64,000 bases of DNA from assembly GCA_036558005.1 (NCBI GenBank), contig DATBGO010000316.1, forward strand, positions 33,232 to 97,231. Direction: 5' to 3'. The notes beneath the pieces were generated by a model that saw nothing but the letters and a program-made list of their open reading frames with translations, was not told the origin of the DNA and did no database searches. How positions within the stretch are numbered: position 1 is the stretch's first letter; every line of letters begins with the position of its first letter. The translations under genes and the position numbers were made by a program. The DNA comes from DATBGO01 sp036558005 (lineage in GTDB: Bacteria; Actinomycetota; Actinomycetes; Streptosporangiales; Streptosporangiaceae). Shown piece by piece: positions 52,111-61,471 of this stretch.

Positions 52111-54852
52111 CTAGCCCTGGGCCAGCGGCAGCGCGGCCCGGGGCCCGCGCACGGCGGCGCAGACCCCGTCGCTGGCGGCGGCCGCGGCGACCCGCTCGGC
52201 CGGCGGGTCGTGGTAGGTCGTCGTGCGCTGGCGCAGCTGCCTGCCGGTGGGCGCGACCATCGCGGCGAGCTGGCTGATGGTCTTGAACGACCCGTTCTGC
52301 GAGCCCGCCATCCGCGAGATGGTCTCCTCCATCAGCGTGCCGCCCAGGTCGTTCACCCCGCCGGCCAGCACGTCCCGGCACAGGTCGTCGCCCAGCTTGA
52401 CCCAGGAGCACTGGATCGAGCCGACCGCGCCGTGCAGCAGCAGCCTGGACACCGCGTGCACGGCGCGGTTCTCCCGCCGGGTCGGGCCAGGCCGGGCCAG
52501 CCCGGCCAGGTAGATCGGCGAGCTCGCGTGCACGAACGGGAGCAGCACGAACTCGGTGAAGCCGCCGGTGCGCTCCTGGATGCCGCGGATGACCCGCAAG
52601 TGCCCGACCCAGTGCGCCGGGGTGTCCACGTGCCCGTACATCATCGTCGCGGTGGTGCGGATGCCCAGCTCGTGCGCGGTGGTGATGACCTCGATCCAGG
52701 CGGCGGCGGGCAGCTTGCCCTTGGTGAGCACCCAGCGGACGTCGTCGTCCAGGATCTCGGCGGCGGTGCCGGGCAGCGACCCGACCCCCGCTTCCCTGGC
52801 CCTGACCAGCCAGTCCCGCACCGGCAGGCCGGTGCGCGCCGTCCCGTTCATCACCTCCATCGGCGAGAACGCGTGCACGTGCATGTCCGGGCAGCGGCGC
52901 CTGACCTCGGCGGCGAGATCGAAGTAGGCGGTGCCGGGCAGGTCCGGGTGGATGCCGCCCTGCATGCACACCTCGGTGGCGCCCGCCTCCCAGGCCTGCG
53001 CGGCCCGGTCGCCGACCTGTTCCAGCGAGAGGGTGTAGGCGTCGGCGTCGGTGCGCCGCTGGGCGAACGCGCAGAACCGGCAGCCGGTGTAACACACGTT
53101 GGTGAAGTTGATGTTGCGGTTGACCACGTAGGTGACGTCGTCGCCGCTGACGTCCCTGCGGACGGCGTCGGCCAGCGCGGTGAGCGCCTCCAGCGCGGGC
53201 CCGTCGGCCGCCAGCAAAGCGAGCGCGTGCGCGTCGGTGAGGCCCGCCGGGTCCCGCTCGGCCTGGCGCAGCGCGGCCCGCGCCTGCGGGTCCAGCCGCG
53301 GCGGAGGGCCGGCCTGACGGCCCGCTGGCCCGGGCCGGGCAGTTGGCTGCGTCCCGGCGGTTGTCTCACTACGGGCGGCAGTCCGGGCGGCTGGCTCGGT
53401 CTGGGCGGCTGCCTCGGCCCGGGCGGCGGGCTCGATCCTGGCGGCGATCTCGTCCCAGTCCCCGTAGACCTCGGCGAAATCCTCCCGCCGGTCGCTGCTG
53501 CGGCCCGAGGTGTCGATGGTGACGTGCAGGTCGGTCCGGCCCGCGGCCTCGCCCCAGCCGCCGTCGGGCTCCTGCCAGGGCTGCCCGGCCGGCCGCGCTC
53601 CCTCCCTGGCCAGCCCCGTCGCCGGGTCGGCGAGCGCGGCGACGTGCCGGGCCAGCCGCGGGTCCAGCCACGGCTCGCGCAGGTAGCCCGGGTAGGCGGT
53701 GAGCCGCTCACGCAGCTCGAACCCGGCCGAGGCGGTGCGCGCGGCCAGCTCATCGATCTGCGGCCAGGGCCGCTCGGGGTTGATGTGATCGGGGGTCAGC
53801 GGCGAGACGCCGCCCCAGTCGTCGATGCCCGCGGACAGGATCAGCCGGTACTGGTCGCCGATCAGGTTCGGCGGCGCCTGGATCCGCACCGAAGGTCCGA
53901 GCACCAGCCGGGCCACCGCGATCGTCGCGGCCAGGTCGGCGAGCTCGGCGTCGGGCACCCCGCGCATCCTGGTGTCCGGCTTGGCCCGGAAGTTCTGCAC
54001 GATCACTTCCTGGATGCCGCGGTACTCGCGGGCCACCTGCCGGATCGCGAAGATCGAGTCGGCCCGCTCGGCCAGCGTCTCGCCGATCCCGATCAGGATG
54101 CCGGTGGTGAACGGGACGTTGCTGCGGCCGGCGTCTGCCAGCACCCGCAGCCGCACCGCCGGGTCCTTGTCCGGGCTGCCGTAGTGCGGGCCGCCGCGCT
54201 CGGTGTACAGCCGGGCGGCGGTGGTCTCCAGCATCATCCCCATCGACGGCGCCACCGGCTTGAGCCGCTGGAAGTCCTGCCAGGACAGCACGCCGGGGTT
54301 CAGGTGCGGCAGCAGGCCGGTCCGCTCCAGCACGCCGATCGCCATCGCCCGGACATAGGACAAGGTGTCGTCGTAGCCGTGCGCGTCCAGCCACTCGCGG
54401 GCCTGCCGCCACCGGTCCTCTGGCCGGTCCCCCAGCGTGAACAGGGCCTCCTTGCAGCCCAGCGCCGCGCCGGCCGCGGCGATCTCGATGACCTCGTCCG
54501 GGGACAGGTACGGGGCGGGCAGCCGGCCGGGCACCGTGGCGAAGGTGCAGTAGCCGCAGCGGTCCCTGCACAGCCGGGTCAGCGGGATGAAGACCTTGCG
54601 CGAGTAGGTGATGACGCCGGGCCTGCCCGCGCCGGCCAGGCCCGCGTCCCTGGTCCTGGCGGCGTACCCGAGCAGCTGGTCCAGCTGCCCGCCGCGGGCG
54701 TGCAGCAAGGTGACGGCCTCGGCCTGGTCGAGCGCCTTGCCGTCCCTGGCCCGGGCGAGGACGCGGCGCAGCGCGCTGGCGTCCGGCGCGGGCGCCGCCG
54801 GCCGGGTCGCGGAGACGGCGGGCTGGCCGGGGCGAGGCGGTTTGGCCTGCAT
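52111..54852 (-). CDS. fbiC: FO synthase FbiC (CofG-CofH fusion)
   Basis: 913 residues, two radical-SAM halves. CofG motif CRDRCGYC (Cys95, Cys99, Cys102) near the N-terminus; CofH motif CYTGCRFC near residue 585. Together they build 7,8-didemethyl-8-hydroxy-5-deazariboflavin from a flavin precursor and tyrosine. Between the halves is a low-complexity Ala/Thr/Pro linker (minus strand about 53290-53440), longer than in mycobacterial FbiC. ATG at 54852 with GGTGGTGAG upstream. Convergent with fbiAB, so F420 genes except cofC/fbiD are together. Confidence 0.95.
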   Translation of the reverse strand: MQAKPPRPGQPAVSATRPAAPAPDASALRRVLARARDGKALDQAEAVTLLHARGGQLDQLLGYAARTRDAGLAGAGRPGVITYSRKVFIPLTRLCRDRCGYCTFATVPGRLPAPYLSPDEVIEIAAAGAALGCKEALFTLGDRPEDRWRQAREWLDAHGYDDTLSYVRAMAIGVLERTGLLPHLNPGVLSWQDFQRLKPVAPSMGMMLETTAARLYTERGGPHYGSPDKDPAVRLRVLADAGRSNVPFTTGILIGIGETLAERADSIFAIRQVAREYRGIQEVIVQNFRAKPDTRMRGVPDAELADLAATIAVARLVLGPSVRIQAPPNLIGDQYRLILSAGIDDWGGVSPLTPDHINPERPWPQIDELAARTASAGFELRERLTAYPGYLREPWLDPRLARHVAALADPATGLAREGARPAGQPWQEPDGGWGEAAGRTDLHVTIDTSGRSSDRREDFAEVYGDWDEIAARIEPAARAEAAAQTEPAARTAARSETTAGTQPTARPGPAGRQAGPPPRLDPQARAALRQAERDPAGLTDAHALALLAADGPALEALTALADAVRRDVSGDDVTYVVNRNINFTNVCYTGCRFCAFAQRRTDADAYTLSLEQVGDRAAQAWEAGATEVCMQGGIHPDLPGTAYFDLAAEVRRRCPDMHVHAFSPMEVMNGTARTGLPVRDWLVRAREAGVGSLPGTAAEILDDDVRWVLTKGKLPAAAWIEVITTAHELGIRTTATMMYGHVDTPAHWVGHLRVIRGIQERTGGFTEFVLLPFVHASSPIYLAGLARPGPTRRENRAVHAVSRLLLHGAVGSIQCSWVKLGDDLCRDVLAGGVNDLGGTLMEETISRMAGSQNGSFKTISQLAAMVAPTGRQLRQRTTTYHDPPAERVAAAAASDGVCAAVRGPRAALPLAQG

Positions 54853-54937
54853 AGCTCACCACCCTAGGCGGCCGGCCTGACAGACCCGGGCCGGGTCAGC
54901 CAACCGCGGCCGGCGGCGCCGGCGGTGAGCGCCCGGG

Positions 54938-55891
54938 TCAGAACGCGCGGTAGTCGCGGACCGCGAGCCGGGGGCCGCGGCGCGGCGGCGCTACCCCGCT
55001 CAGCTCGATCAGCCGGGCCGCCCGGTGCCGGTGCCCGGCGTAGGGCGCGAGCAGCTCCAGCATCCCGGCGTCGTCCACGACCCGGCCCGCCAGCGCCCAG
55101 CCGACCCGGGCGGGCAGGTGGTAATCACCGATCGACACCGCGTCAGCGTCGCCGCACGCGCGCTGCCTGACCTCGGCTGATGTCCACGGGCCGACGCCCG
55201 GCAGGGATCGCAGGCGGCGGTCGGCGTCAGCGGCCGCGAGCTGGCTGATCTCCTCCAGCCGGCCCGCCGCCCTGGCGGCGGCGGCGATGGTGGCGGCGCG
55301 GACGCCCTCCACCCCGGCCCGGTGCCACTCCCAGGACGGGATCGCCGCCCAGGCCCGGGCGGGCGGGAACACCCGCAGGCCGGCCGGGGCCGGGCCAGGC
55401 GCGGGCAGCCCGTGCCTGGTCAGCAGCAGCCGCCAGGCGCGCCGTGCCTCCATCCCGACGACCTTCTGTTCCAGCACCGCGGGCACCAGCGCCTCGAGCA
55501 CCCGCCCGGTCCGGCCGACCCGGGTGCCGCGATGCCGGGCGGCCAGCTCGCGCAGCAGCGGGTGCCGCGGCACGAAGCCGGCCGGGTCGTCGGCGGCGCC
55601 GAGCATGGCGGGCAGCTGGCCCAGCAGCCAGTCCGCGCCAGGCCCCCAGGCCGCCGCCGACACCAGGGTGCCCGCCGCACCGTCAGCAGCCTGGCTGCCG
55701 TCCGCAGCCTGGCTGCCGTCCGCCCACGTGACGCGGATGGTGGCCGGGCCTTCGGGAGTCAGCGAGGTCCGCCACACCGCGCCGGACTCGTCCACGCCGA
55801 ACGCGGGGTCGCCCGGCCCGCGCCGGTGCACCGACAGCGTGCTCAGCACGTCCAGCGGATAGGGAGCCAGCCACTGGCTGGTGCGCGGCAC
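54938..55891 (-). CDS. AlkA-like 3-methyladenine DNA glycosylase (HhH-GPD)
   Basis: 317 residues. Helix-hairpin-helix LRSLPGVGPWTSAEVRQR followed by SIGDYHLPARV, whose Asp is the expected catalytic residue. Conserved LVPAVLEQKVVGMEARRAW. Likely removes alkylated purines; no substrate evidence. The GTG at 55891 lies 8 bases past the guanylyltransferase stop. A small in-frame tandem repeat (DGSQAA twice, then DGAAG) is at about 55685-55725. Confidence 0.83.
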   Translation of the reverse strand: MPRTSQWLAPYPLDVLSTLSVHRRGPGDPAFGVDESGAVWRTSLTPEGPATIRVTWADGSQAADGSQAADGAAGTLVSAAAWGPGADWLLGQLPAMLGAADDPAGFVPRHPLLRELAARHRGTRVGRTGRVLEALVPAVLEQKVVGMEARRAWRLLLTRHGLPAPGPAPAGLRVFPPARAWAAIPSWEWHRAGVEGVRAATIAAAARAAGRLEEISQLAAADADRRLRSLPGVGPWTSAEVRQRACGDADAVSIGDYHLPARVGWALAGRVVDDAGMLELLAPYAGHRHRAARLIELSGVAPPRRGPRLAVRDYRAF

Positions 55892-55899
55892 CGCCGGGC

Positions 55900-57033
55900 T
55901 CAGCTGTCGGTGGAGAACCGGATGGTGGTCGGGCCCAGGTCCGCCCCGGGCCAGACCCGCAGCCCGCGGCACAGCTCGTTGCCGCCGGCGATGCTGGCGC
56001 CGTCGCCGATCACCACGCCGTCCAGCCGGGCGCCCGCGCCGATCCGCGCGCCGGCCCCGACCACGCTGTCGTTCACCACCGCCCCGGCGCCGATGGTCAC
56101 GCCGTCGAACAGCACCGTGCCGGCCACCTCCGCGCCGCCGGCCACCACGCACCGGGATCCGACCGCGCTGCCGCCGCAGACGGTCGCGCCCGGCTCCACC
56201 ACCGCGCCGGGCAGCACCAGCGCCGCGCCGCGGTGCCCGGGCACGGCCGGCGAAGCGAGCTCGCCGAGCACCAGGTCACACGAGCCGCGGACGAACGCCT
56301 CCGGGGTGCCGACGTCCAGCCAGTAGGCGGTCTGGATGTAGCCGAGCACGAATTCTCCCGCCTCGATCAGGCCGGGGAAGGTCTCCCGCTCCACCGACAC
56401 CACCTGGCCGGCCGGGATCGTGTCGATGACGTCGCGGCGGAACACGTAGCAGCCGGCGTTGATCCGGTTGGTCACCGGGTTCGGGGTCTTCTCCAGGAAC
56501 GCGGTCACCCGCCCCTGCGCGTCGGTCGGCACGCAGCCGAACCTGGCCGGGTCGGCGACCTCGACCAGGTGCAGGGTGACCGCGGCGTCAGCCTTGCGGT
56601 GCGCGTCCAGCTGGGCGGGCAGGTCATGCCCGGACAGCACGTCCCCGTTCAGCACCACCACCGGGTCGGCCGGGCCGCTGCGCAGCCGCTCGGCCGCGTT
56701 GCGGATCCCGCCGCCGGTGCCGAGCGGCATCTCCTCCTCGACGTAGACGATCTCCAGCCCGAACGAGGAGCCGTCACCGAGGCAGTCCGCGAACATCTTC
56801 GCCCGGTAGGCGGTGGCCAGCACCACCCTGCTGATCCCGCAGGCGGCGGCCCGGGCCAGCTGGTGGGCCAGGAACGGCACCCCGGCGGTCGGCAGCAGCG
56901 GCTTGGGGGTGGTGATCGTCAGCGGCCGCAGCCGCGTCCCCTGCCCGCCGACCAGCAGGATCGCCTCCAGCCCTGGAGGCGCGGCCGGCCCGGGCTGGCC
57001 CCGTCCGTTAGCGGCGGGAAAAACGGTTGACAT
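55900..57033 (-). CDS. manC: Mannose-1-phosphate guanylyltransferase-like nucleotidyltransferase
   Basis: 378 residues. GT-A nucleotidyltransferase with LVGGQGTRLRPLTITTPKPLLP (in part: GGQGTRLRP, PKPLLP), LNGDVLSG and WLDVGTPEAF, then a left-handed beta-helix tail of hexapeptide-like repeats (about 260-370). Makes an NDP-sugar; GDP-mannose is inferred from similarity to the Rv3264c family. ATG at 57033, 15 bases past the GT4 gene stop, so probably co-transcribed. Confidence 0.85.
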   Translation of the reverse strand: MSTVFPAANGRGQPGPAAPPGLEAILLVGGQGTRLRPLTITTPKPLLPTAGVPFLAHQLARAAACGISRVVLATAYRAKMFADCLGDGSSFGLEIVYVEEEMPLGTGGGIRNAAERLRSGPADPVVVLNGDVLSGHDLPAQLDAHRKADAAVTLHLVEVADPARFGCVPTDAQGRVTAFLEKTPNPVTNRINAGCYVFRRDVIDTIPAGQVVSVERETFPGLIEAGEFVLGYIQTAYWLDVGTPEAFVRGSCDLVLGELASPAVPGHRGAALVLPGAVVEPGATVCGGSAVGSRCVVAGGAEVAGTVLFDGVTIGAGAVVNDSVVGAGARIGAGARLDGVVIGDGASIAGGNELCRGLRVWPGADLGPTTIRFSTDS

Positions 57034-57047
57034 GGGCAGCGAGACTA

Positions 57048-58205
57048 CTAGCGGCCCTGCGCCGCCGCACGCTCGTAGGAGGCCAGATGCGCCTCGGCCG
57101 ATGCCGCCCAGGTGAATTCGAGCGCCCTGGCGTGCCCGGCCGCGCCGAGCGCCTGCCTGCTCTCCTGGTCGCCGAGCAGCAACCGCAGCGCCGCCTCGAT
57201 GCTGCCCGCGTCCGGCTCGGTGTAGGCGACCGCGTCCCCGCCGACCTCGGGCAGCGAGGTCTTGTGCGTGGTCAGCACCGGCGCGCCGCACGCCATCGCC
57301 TCAAGGACCGGCAGCCCGAAGCCCTCGCTGGTGCTCGGGAAGGCGACTACGAGCGCCCCGCCGAGGAACCCGGGCAGGTCGGTGAAGTGCAGGTAGCCGG
57401 GGCGGACGATGCGCAGGTGCGCCGGGATCGCGGCGACCGCGTCGTCCACCTCCTCGCTCCAGCCGCTGCCGCCCGCCAGCACCAGGGCAGGCGGCGCCTC
57501 CAGGTCGGCCACCGCCGCGGCCCAGCCGCCGATCAGCGCCGGGATGTTCTTGCGCGGCTCCAGCGTGCCCAGGTAGGCGACGTAGGACTTGTTGTGCAGG
57601 CCGAGCCTGCTGGACACCTGCTGGACCTGCGCGGCCGACGGCTGGTGGAACCGGGCGTGGTCGACCCCGTGATAGGCCACGTCGATCCTGGTCGGGTCGG
57701 CGCCCAGGGTGCGGACCAGCTCGTCCCTGGTGGCCTTGGACGGCACGATCAGCCGGGTGGCCCGGCGGGCGGAGGTGCGGATCGCCGACTTGTAGAAGGT
57801 GGCGGCGACCGGGCTGTGCGCGTCCGGGTCGGTGAAGAACGTCAGGTCGTGGATGGTCACCACGCTCGGCGCGCCTGGCCGCAGCGGCATCGAGTAGTGC
57901 GGCAGGTGGATGACGTCGGCACTGACCTGCTGTGCCACCAGCGGCAGCCCGCTCTGCTCCCAGGCCAGCCTGGCCGGCCGGTGCGCGATCGCCGTCGGGC
58001 CGCCGACGACCCGCGCCGCGGGGACCAGCCGCTCATACCGTTCCTCGTCGGCACGCTGGCAGGCGACGGCTAGTTCCGCTCCGGCCGCGCCCAGCGCGCT
58101 CACCAGCCCGTCCACGTAACGGCCCAGCGCGCCCCGGTCCGCGGGCACAGCGGTCGCGTCAATTAGCACACGAGGCGACACGACCGGTCCGGCTCCCTTC
58201 AGCAT
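57048..58205 (-). CDS. GT4-family glycosyltransferase
   Basis: 385 residues, GT-B fold. Acceptor half has ALGRYVDGLVSALG; donor half has LGTLEPRKNIPALI and SEGFGLPVLEAMACGAPV (E-x7-E). Probably a mannosyltransferase using the GDP-mannose of the next gene; acceptor unknown. ATG at 58205 is preceded by CAGGAGGGCC; GTG/ATG further up to 58256 are weaker. Confidence 0.87.
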   Translation of the reverse strand: MLKGAGPVVSPRVLIDATAVPADRGALGRYVDGLVSALGAAGAELAVACQRADEERYERLVPAARVVGGPTAIAHRPARLAWEQSGLPLVAQQVSADVIHLPHYSMPLRPGAPSVVTIHDLTFFTDPDAHSPVAATFYKSAIRTSARRATRLIVPSKATRDELVRTLGADPTRIDVAYHGVDHARFHQPSAAQVQQVSSRLGLHNKSYVAYLGTLEPRKNIPALIGGWAAAVADLEAPPALVLAGGSGWSEEVDDAVAAIPAHLRIVRPGYLHFTDLPGFLGGALVVAFPSTSEGFGLPVLEAMACGAPVLTTHKTSLPEVGGDAVAYTEPDAGSIEAALRLLLGDQESRQALGAAGHARALEFTWAASAEAHLASYERAAAQGR

Positions 58206-58351
58206 GGCCCTCCTGGGGCGTGACGGGACGGCCAGAGGTGGAGCGTTACTCAGCATGTCCCGTCAGGTCTGAGCGTACGCCCTTGACATCAGCGCTGTGT
58301 CCGCGCCAGCGGCCCTGGGCCAGGCCGGGCCGGCGGGCGGCGGCGCGCCCG

Positions 58352-61270
58352 TTACCCGGCCGGCGACCTGGCACCAGGGGCGGGCTTGCCCCGCGCGGCC
58401 GCGGTCGCCTTGTCCAGCGCGGCTTTCATCTTGTCCAGGTCGGCGCCGTAGGCGGCGAAATCGCCGCGCTTCAGGTCGGCCTGGGCCTGGCCGTAGAAGG
58501 ATTCGGCTTGTTTCAGGTACCGCCGCACCACCGAGCTGCTGGCCGGCGCGGTCCCGCCCGGGCTGGTGCCGCCCGGGCTGGTCCCCGGTGGGCTGGTGCC
58601 GCCTGGCGCCACGCCGAGCGCCTGGGCCAGCGCGCCCGCCAGCGTCGGCGAGAACCCGATGTGCCCGTCGTAGTAGACCAGCACCTGCTGCAGCGTCGGG
58701 TAGGCGCCGCCGCCCGCGCCCGTCGCCTGGGACACGTAGACCGGCTCGAAGTACATCAGCCCGCCGCCGACCGGCAGGGTGATCAGGTTGCCCTGGGTCA
58801 CCTTGGATCCGCCCTGGCGCAGCAGCGTCAGCGCCGAGGCGACGGTGGAATTGGACTCGAAGTCGTTCTGCACCTGGCCCGGGCCCCTGATCGCGGTGTC
58901 CTCGGGTAGCTGCAGGATCCTGATCGTGCCGTAGCCGGGGCTCAGCGGGTTGCTGTCCACCGCCATGAACGCGGCCATGTTGGCCCGTCCCCGCGGGGTG
59001 AACGTCGTCATCAGCGAGAACTCAGGCCCGCTGTAACCCGGCATGGTCATCGTCAGGTAGTACGGCGGCTGGCTGGCCTTGCCCTGCTTCTTGCCGAGGC
59101 TGGGGTCGGGCGGCACCGCCCAGAAGTTCTGCCCGCCGTAGAACTCCTGCGCCTGCTGGACGTGGTACTGGGCCAGGATGTCCCGCTGCACCTCGAACAG
59201 GACCGGCGGATAGCGCAGGTGCGACAGCAGGTTGGCGGGGATCGCGGACTGCGGCCTGATCACCCCGGGAAACGCCTTCTCCCAGGTCTGCAGCACCGGG
59301 TCGGGACCACCCCAGCGGTAGAGGGTGACCGCCCCGGTATAGGCGTTCACGACCGCCTTGACGGAATTGCGCAGGTAATTCACCTGGCCGCCAGGGCCGG
59401 CCACCGACCCGTCCGGGCTGTAGCTGTTCGAGCTGGCCTGGCGCAGGCTCAGCCGCTGCGAGTACGGGTAGTTGTCGGTCGCGGTGTAGGCGTCCACCAC
59501 CCACAGCACCTGGCCGCCCGCCACCACCGGGTACGGGTTGTTGTCCAGGGTGAGGAACGGCGCCACCTTGGCCACCCTGGAGACCGGGTCCCGGACGTAC
59601 ATGATCTTGGAGTTGCCGTTGATCGCGCCCGACAGCAGGATGTTGACCTCGCGGAACTTGATCGCGTACAGCAGCCGGTTCAGCAGCGAGCCGACCGGGA
59701 CGCCGCCGCCGCCGCGGTAGGTGGTGTTCACCTGGCCGGTGGCGCTGCCGCTGCTGGGGTAGTCCAGCTCGGGCTGGCGGCCGCCGACGATCGCGTAGCT
59801 GGTCTCCTGCTGGCCGAAGTAGACGCGCGGCTGGAACCCGCCCAGCTGGCCGGCCGGCGGGATGCCGCCCTCGGTGAAGTCCGGGTTGCCGCTGGCCGCG
59901 GCCGCGGCGTCCGCGCCGGCCGCGACGAACCCGAACCCGTGGGTGTACACCAGGTGGCTGTTGATCCAGTTGGCCTGGCCGGCCGGCGGGCCGGACATGT
60001 CCCTGACGCCGACGACCTCGTCGGTGGGCACGCTGCCGCCGGGCAGCGGGTAGCGGTCCACCGACAGCACGTTCGCGAACTTGTAGTAGCCCTTGACCTG
60101 CTGGAGCTGCTGGAACGACGGGGAGACCACGCCCTGGTCGAGCAGCCGGACGTCCGGCAGCCCGGCGGCCTGGCTGGCCAGCTGCGCGGACGACTCGGAC
60201 GACACCGCCTGGTACGGCGCGACCTTGACGGTTCCCTTCAGCCCGTAGGCGCCGCGGGTGCTGGCGATCTCCCTGCTCAGGAACGGGCTCTCCTTGGCCA
60301 GCTCGTTCGGCTTGACCACGAACTGCTGCACGATCGCCGGGTACACCCCGCCGATGATCACCGCGGACAGCACCAGCAGCCCGAACCCCACGGCCGGCAG
60401 CATCGAGCTGCGCCGCAGCGCCCCGGCGAAGAACAGCACCGCGCACAGCACCGCGATGATGGCCAGCACCGTCTTGGCCGGCAGCACCGCGTTGACGTCG
60501 GTGTAGGACGCGCCGGTACGGACCACCCCGCGCTGGGAGAAGTCGATGCCGTACCGGTCCACCCAGTACGCGACCGCCTTCAGCAGCACGAACACGCCGA
60601 ACAGGACGAACAGGTGGGCCCGGGCGCCCTGGGTGGCGCGCTCACCGCGCGGGTGCAGCCGCAGCCCCCCGTACAGGTAATGCACCACCGCCGCGGCCAG
60701 CAGCGACAGCAGCACGGCCGCGAAGAGGTAGCCGAGCACCATCCGGATGAACGGATACACGAAGACGAAGAACGATATGTCCACCCGGAACTGCGGGTCA
60801 GCGACCCCGAAACTGGTCCGGTTGGCGAACTGCAGCCAGGTGCGCCACTGGCCGGCCCCGGTCAGTCCCGAGATCAGCCCGATCAGGGCCAGCAGCACGG
60901 CCAGCACCAGCCGCCGGTGCGGGTCGATCACCTGCCGGTAGGCGTCCAGGCCCTGCTGCTCGGCGGACGCGGGCCGCCGCGCTGGCCTGATCCGGTAGGC
61001 CAGCCAGATGTTGGCGCCGATGACCAGCGCCATGAACACCGCCGTGATCAGGAACAGCGCCCAGCGGGTCCCGTAGGTGGTGCCGAAGACCGAGGTGTAG
61101 CCGATCGAGCGGTACCACAGGAAGTCGGTCGAGACGCCGGCCGCGACGGTCACGATCACGATCAGCGCGATGAGCGCGACCACGGCGGGGATGAGGTACC
61201 TCGTCCACCGGGGCAACACGATCGGACGGCCGGCCGACGGCCTCGGCTGGCCAGCAGATCGGAAGGCCAC
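58352..61270 (-). CDS. UPF0182 membrane protein
   Basis: 972 residues. Seven transmembrane helices in the first 330 residues and a large extracellular region (WINSHLVYTHGFG, NNPYPVVAGGQ, VNAYTGAVTLYRW, FYGGQNFWAVP), the standard actinobacterial architecture (Rv3193c type). Function unknown. Near the C-terminus a Pro/Gly/Ser-Thr repeat (GTSPGG, about 820-850 from the end region) precedes a helical segment. GTG at 61270 with AGGGGGAGGG upstream. CCTCGCCGGCGAGG, a perfect palindrome, lies 19 bases before the start. Confidence 0.9.
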   Translation of the reverse strand: MAFRSAGQPRPSAGRPIVLPRWTRYLIPAVVALIALIVIVTVAAGVSTDFLWYRSIGYTSVFGTTYGTRWALFLITAVFMALVIGANIWLAYRIRPARRPASAEQQGLDAYRQVIDPHRRLVLAVLLALIGLISGLTGAGQWRTWLQFANRTSFGVADPQFRVDISFFVFVYPFIRMVLGYLFAAVLLSLLAAAVVHYLYGGLRLHPRGERATQGARAHLFVLFGVFVLLKAVAYWVDRYGIDFSQRGVVRTGASYTDVNAVLPAKTVLAIIAVLCAVLFFAGALRRSSMLPAVGFGLLVLSAVIIGGVYPAIVQQFVVKPNELAKESPFLSREIASTRGAYGLKGTVKVAPYQAVSSESSAQLASQAAGLPDVRLLDQGVVSPSFQQLQQVKGYYKFANVLSVDRYPLPGGSVPTDEVVGVRDMSGPPAGQANWINSHLVYTHGFGFVAAGADAAAAASGNPDFTEGGIPPAGQLGGFQPRVYFGQQETSYAIVGGRQPELDYPSSGSATGQVNTTYRGGGGVPVGSLLNRLLYAIKFREVNILLSGAINGNSKIMYVRDPVSRVAKVAPFLTLDNNPYPVVAGGQVLWVVDAYTATDNYPYSQRLSLRQASSNSYSPDGSVAGPGGQVNYLRNSVKAVVNAYTGAVTLYRWGGPDPVLQTWEKAFPGVIRPQSAIPANLLSHLRYPPVLFEVQRDILAQYHVQQAQEFYGGQNFWAVPPDPSLGKKQGKASQPPYYLTMTMPGYSGPEFSLMTTFTPRGRANMAAFMAVDSNPLSPGYGTIRILQLPEDTAIRGPGQVQNDFESNSTVASALTLLRQGGSKVTQGNLITLPVGGGLMYFEPVYVSQATGAGGGAYPTLQQVLVYYDGHIGFSPTLAGALAQALGVAPGGTSPPGTSPGGTSPGGTAPASSSVVRRYLKQAESFYGQAQADLKRGDFAAYGADLDKMKAALDKATAAARGKPAPGARSPAG

Positions 61271-61288
61271 GCCCTCCCCCTAACGTCA

Positions 61289-61302
61289 CCTCGCCGGCGA
61301 GG
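61289..61302. promoter_or_regulatory. Perfect 14-base palindrome before UPF0182
   Basis: CCTCGCCGGCGAGG is self-complementary and lies 18 bases before the start, so it may act as an operator or leader hairpin. In so GC-rich a sequence such palindromes can be chance. Confidence 0.3.
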
Positions 61303-61471
61303 CGCGTCGGCGGGAGCGGGCTGTGCCGCCGCGGCCGGCCGCGAATCGCTTTGTCCATCGGCAACTTACCGGTACCCGGTCCCGGTTCCCCGCCCGATCC
61401 CCGATCTTCGCGACCGCGGCCGGGCTGCCCGGCCGGCCAGCCCGAGAGCAGCAGCCCGGAGAGCAGCCCGG

